Under the pieces are notes generated by a model that did no database searches, was not told where the DNA came from, and was given only the letters and a program-made list of their open reading frames with translations. This document shows positions 4,941 to 5,200 of a stretch of DNA of 5,200 nt, piece by piece; the stretch's first letter is position 1, and each line of letters starts with the position of its first letter. Source of the stretch: Actinomycetes bacterium (GTDB lineage Bacteria; Actinomycetota; Actinomycetes; Mycobacteriales; Micromonosporaceae); the NCBI GenBank assembly GCA_021793335.1, contig JAJYSW010000229.1:1-5200 (forward strand). Direction: 5' to 3'. The position numbers were made by a program, and so were the translations under genes.

Positions 4941-5200
4941 ACGGAGCAGTCCCCGACGTCACCGTCATCACGGCCGTGTACAACACGAGGCCGTACCTGG
5001 CCCGGTGCATCGGATCGGTGCTGTCGCAGACGATCGGGCCCGAACGGATCGAGCTCATCGCGGTCGACGACGGCTCCACCGACGGCGGCGGCGCCGAACT
5101 CGACCGCTTCGCCGCCGCCCACCCGGAGACGATCAGGGTCGTCCACCAGGCCAACTCCGGGGGCCCGGCCGCGCCCAGCAACGTCGCCCTCGGGCTCGCG
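4937..5200 (+). CDS. Family 2 (GT-A) glycosyltransferase, N-terminal part, 3' truncated
   Basis: 88 residues are visible before the right edge. The start is the ATG at 4937, which overlaps the preceding TGA; the upstream GGGG at 4926-4929 is a modest ribosome-binding site, so coupled translation is likely. The pattern is a typical inverting GT-A fold: first strand VTVITAVYNTRPYLARCIGSVLSQ (starting at residue 8), second strand IELIAVDDGSTDG (38-50) with the nucleotide-binding D44-D45 and the STD that follows, then VVHQANSGGPAAPSNVALGLA (from residue 68), matching the family's N-x-GG-x-x-x-x-RN-x-G region, with SN in place of the common RN. The DXD metal-binding motif and acceptor domain lie beyond the window. 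It probably transfers a sugar, perhaps the amino sugar made by the two genes before it, to a surface polymer or lipid carrier. No membrane segment is visible so far. Confidence 0.92.
   Translation, partial: MNGAVPDVTVITAVYNTRPYLARCIGSVLSQTIGPERIELIAVDDGSTDGGGAELDRFAAAHPETIRVVHQANSGGPAAPSNVALGLA

Noticed and set aside
1..5200. TTA (bldA-type) codons, tRNA genes, CRISPR repeats, transposase or attachment sites
   Set aside because: Scanned by eye; no in-frame TTA codon, cloverleaf, regular repeat array or mobile-element signature was seen in the called genes or gaps.

Overview
The window is very GC-rich DNA with G or C in nearly all third codon positions, tightly packed genes, GTG starts and 4-base stop/start overlaps. 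This points to a high-GC actinomycete (Streptomyces-like or a related filamentous genus); the exact genus cannot be read from it. No rRNA, tRNA, CRISPR array, transposase or other mobile-element signal was seen.

Layout. (1) Bases 1-768, plus strand: the C-terminal part of a CDP-glycerol:polyglycerol-phosphate glycerophosphotransferase-like enzyme (TagB/TagF family), cut by the left edge. (2) Bases 771-1580, minus strand, converging on gene 1 with only 2 bases between the stop codons: a 269-residue cysteine-rich protein of unknown function. Two strong hairpins sit at this junction and may act as a terminator. (3) Bases 1581-1757: a divergent intergenic region with a -10-like hexamer exactly 6 bases before each start codon, which suggests leaderless transcripts, and an 18-bp dyad between them. 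(4) Bases 1758-2558, plus strand: a sugar phosphate isomerase/epimerase-like TIM barrel of the xylose-isomerase/AP-endonuclease-2 superfamily. (5) Bases 2559-2826: a non-coding leader that becomes more AT-rich just before the next gene. (6) Bases 2827-5200, plus strand: an operon of a DegT/DnrJ/EryC1/StrS sugar aminotransferase (2827-3921), a Gfo/Idh/MocA NAD(P)-dependent sugar dehydrogenase (3918-4940) and the start of a GT-A family 2 glycosyltransferase (4937 to the right edge). Each gene overlaps the next by 4 bases.

How the genes may work together. A Gfo/Idh/MocA dehydrogenase paired with a DegT aminotransferase is the known way to oxidise a nucleotide sugar to a ketosugar and then transaminate it (GnnA/GnnB on UDP-GlcNAc, WbpB/WbpE on UDP-GlcNAc-uronate; RifL/RifK and NtdC/NtdA are related pairs). 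With a glycosyltransferase coupled behind them and a glycerophosphotransferase nearby, the simplest reading is a cell-wall glycopolymer (teichoic-acid-like or surface polysaccharide) locus that makes and transfers an amino sugar. The cysteine-rich protein and the TIM barrel between the two parts have no obvious link to this and may be housekeeping genes. No clearly new system is evident; the items most worth following up are the amino-sugar pair, the symmetric divergent promoters with their dyad, and the uncharacterised cysteine-rich protein.
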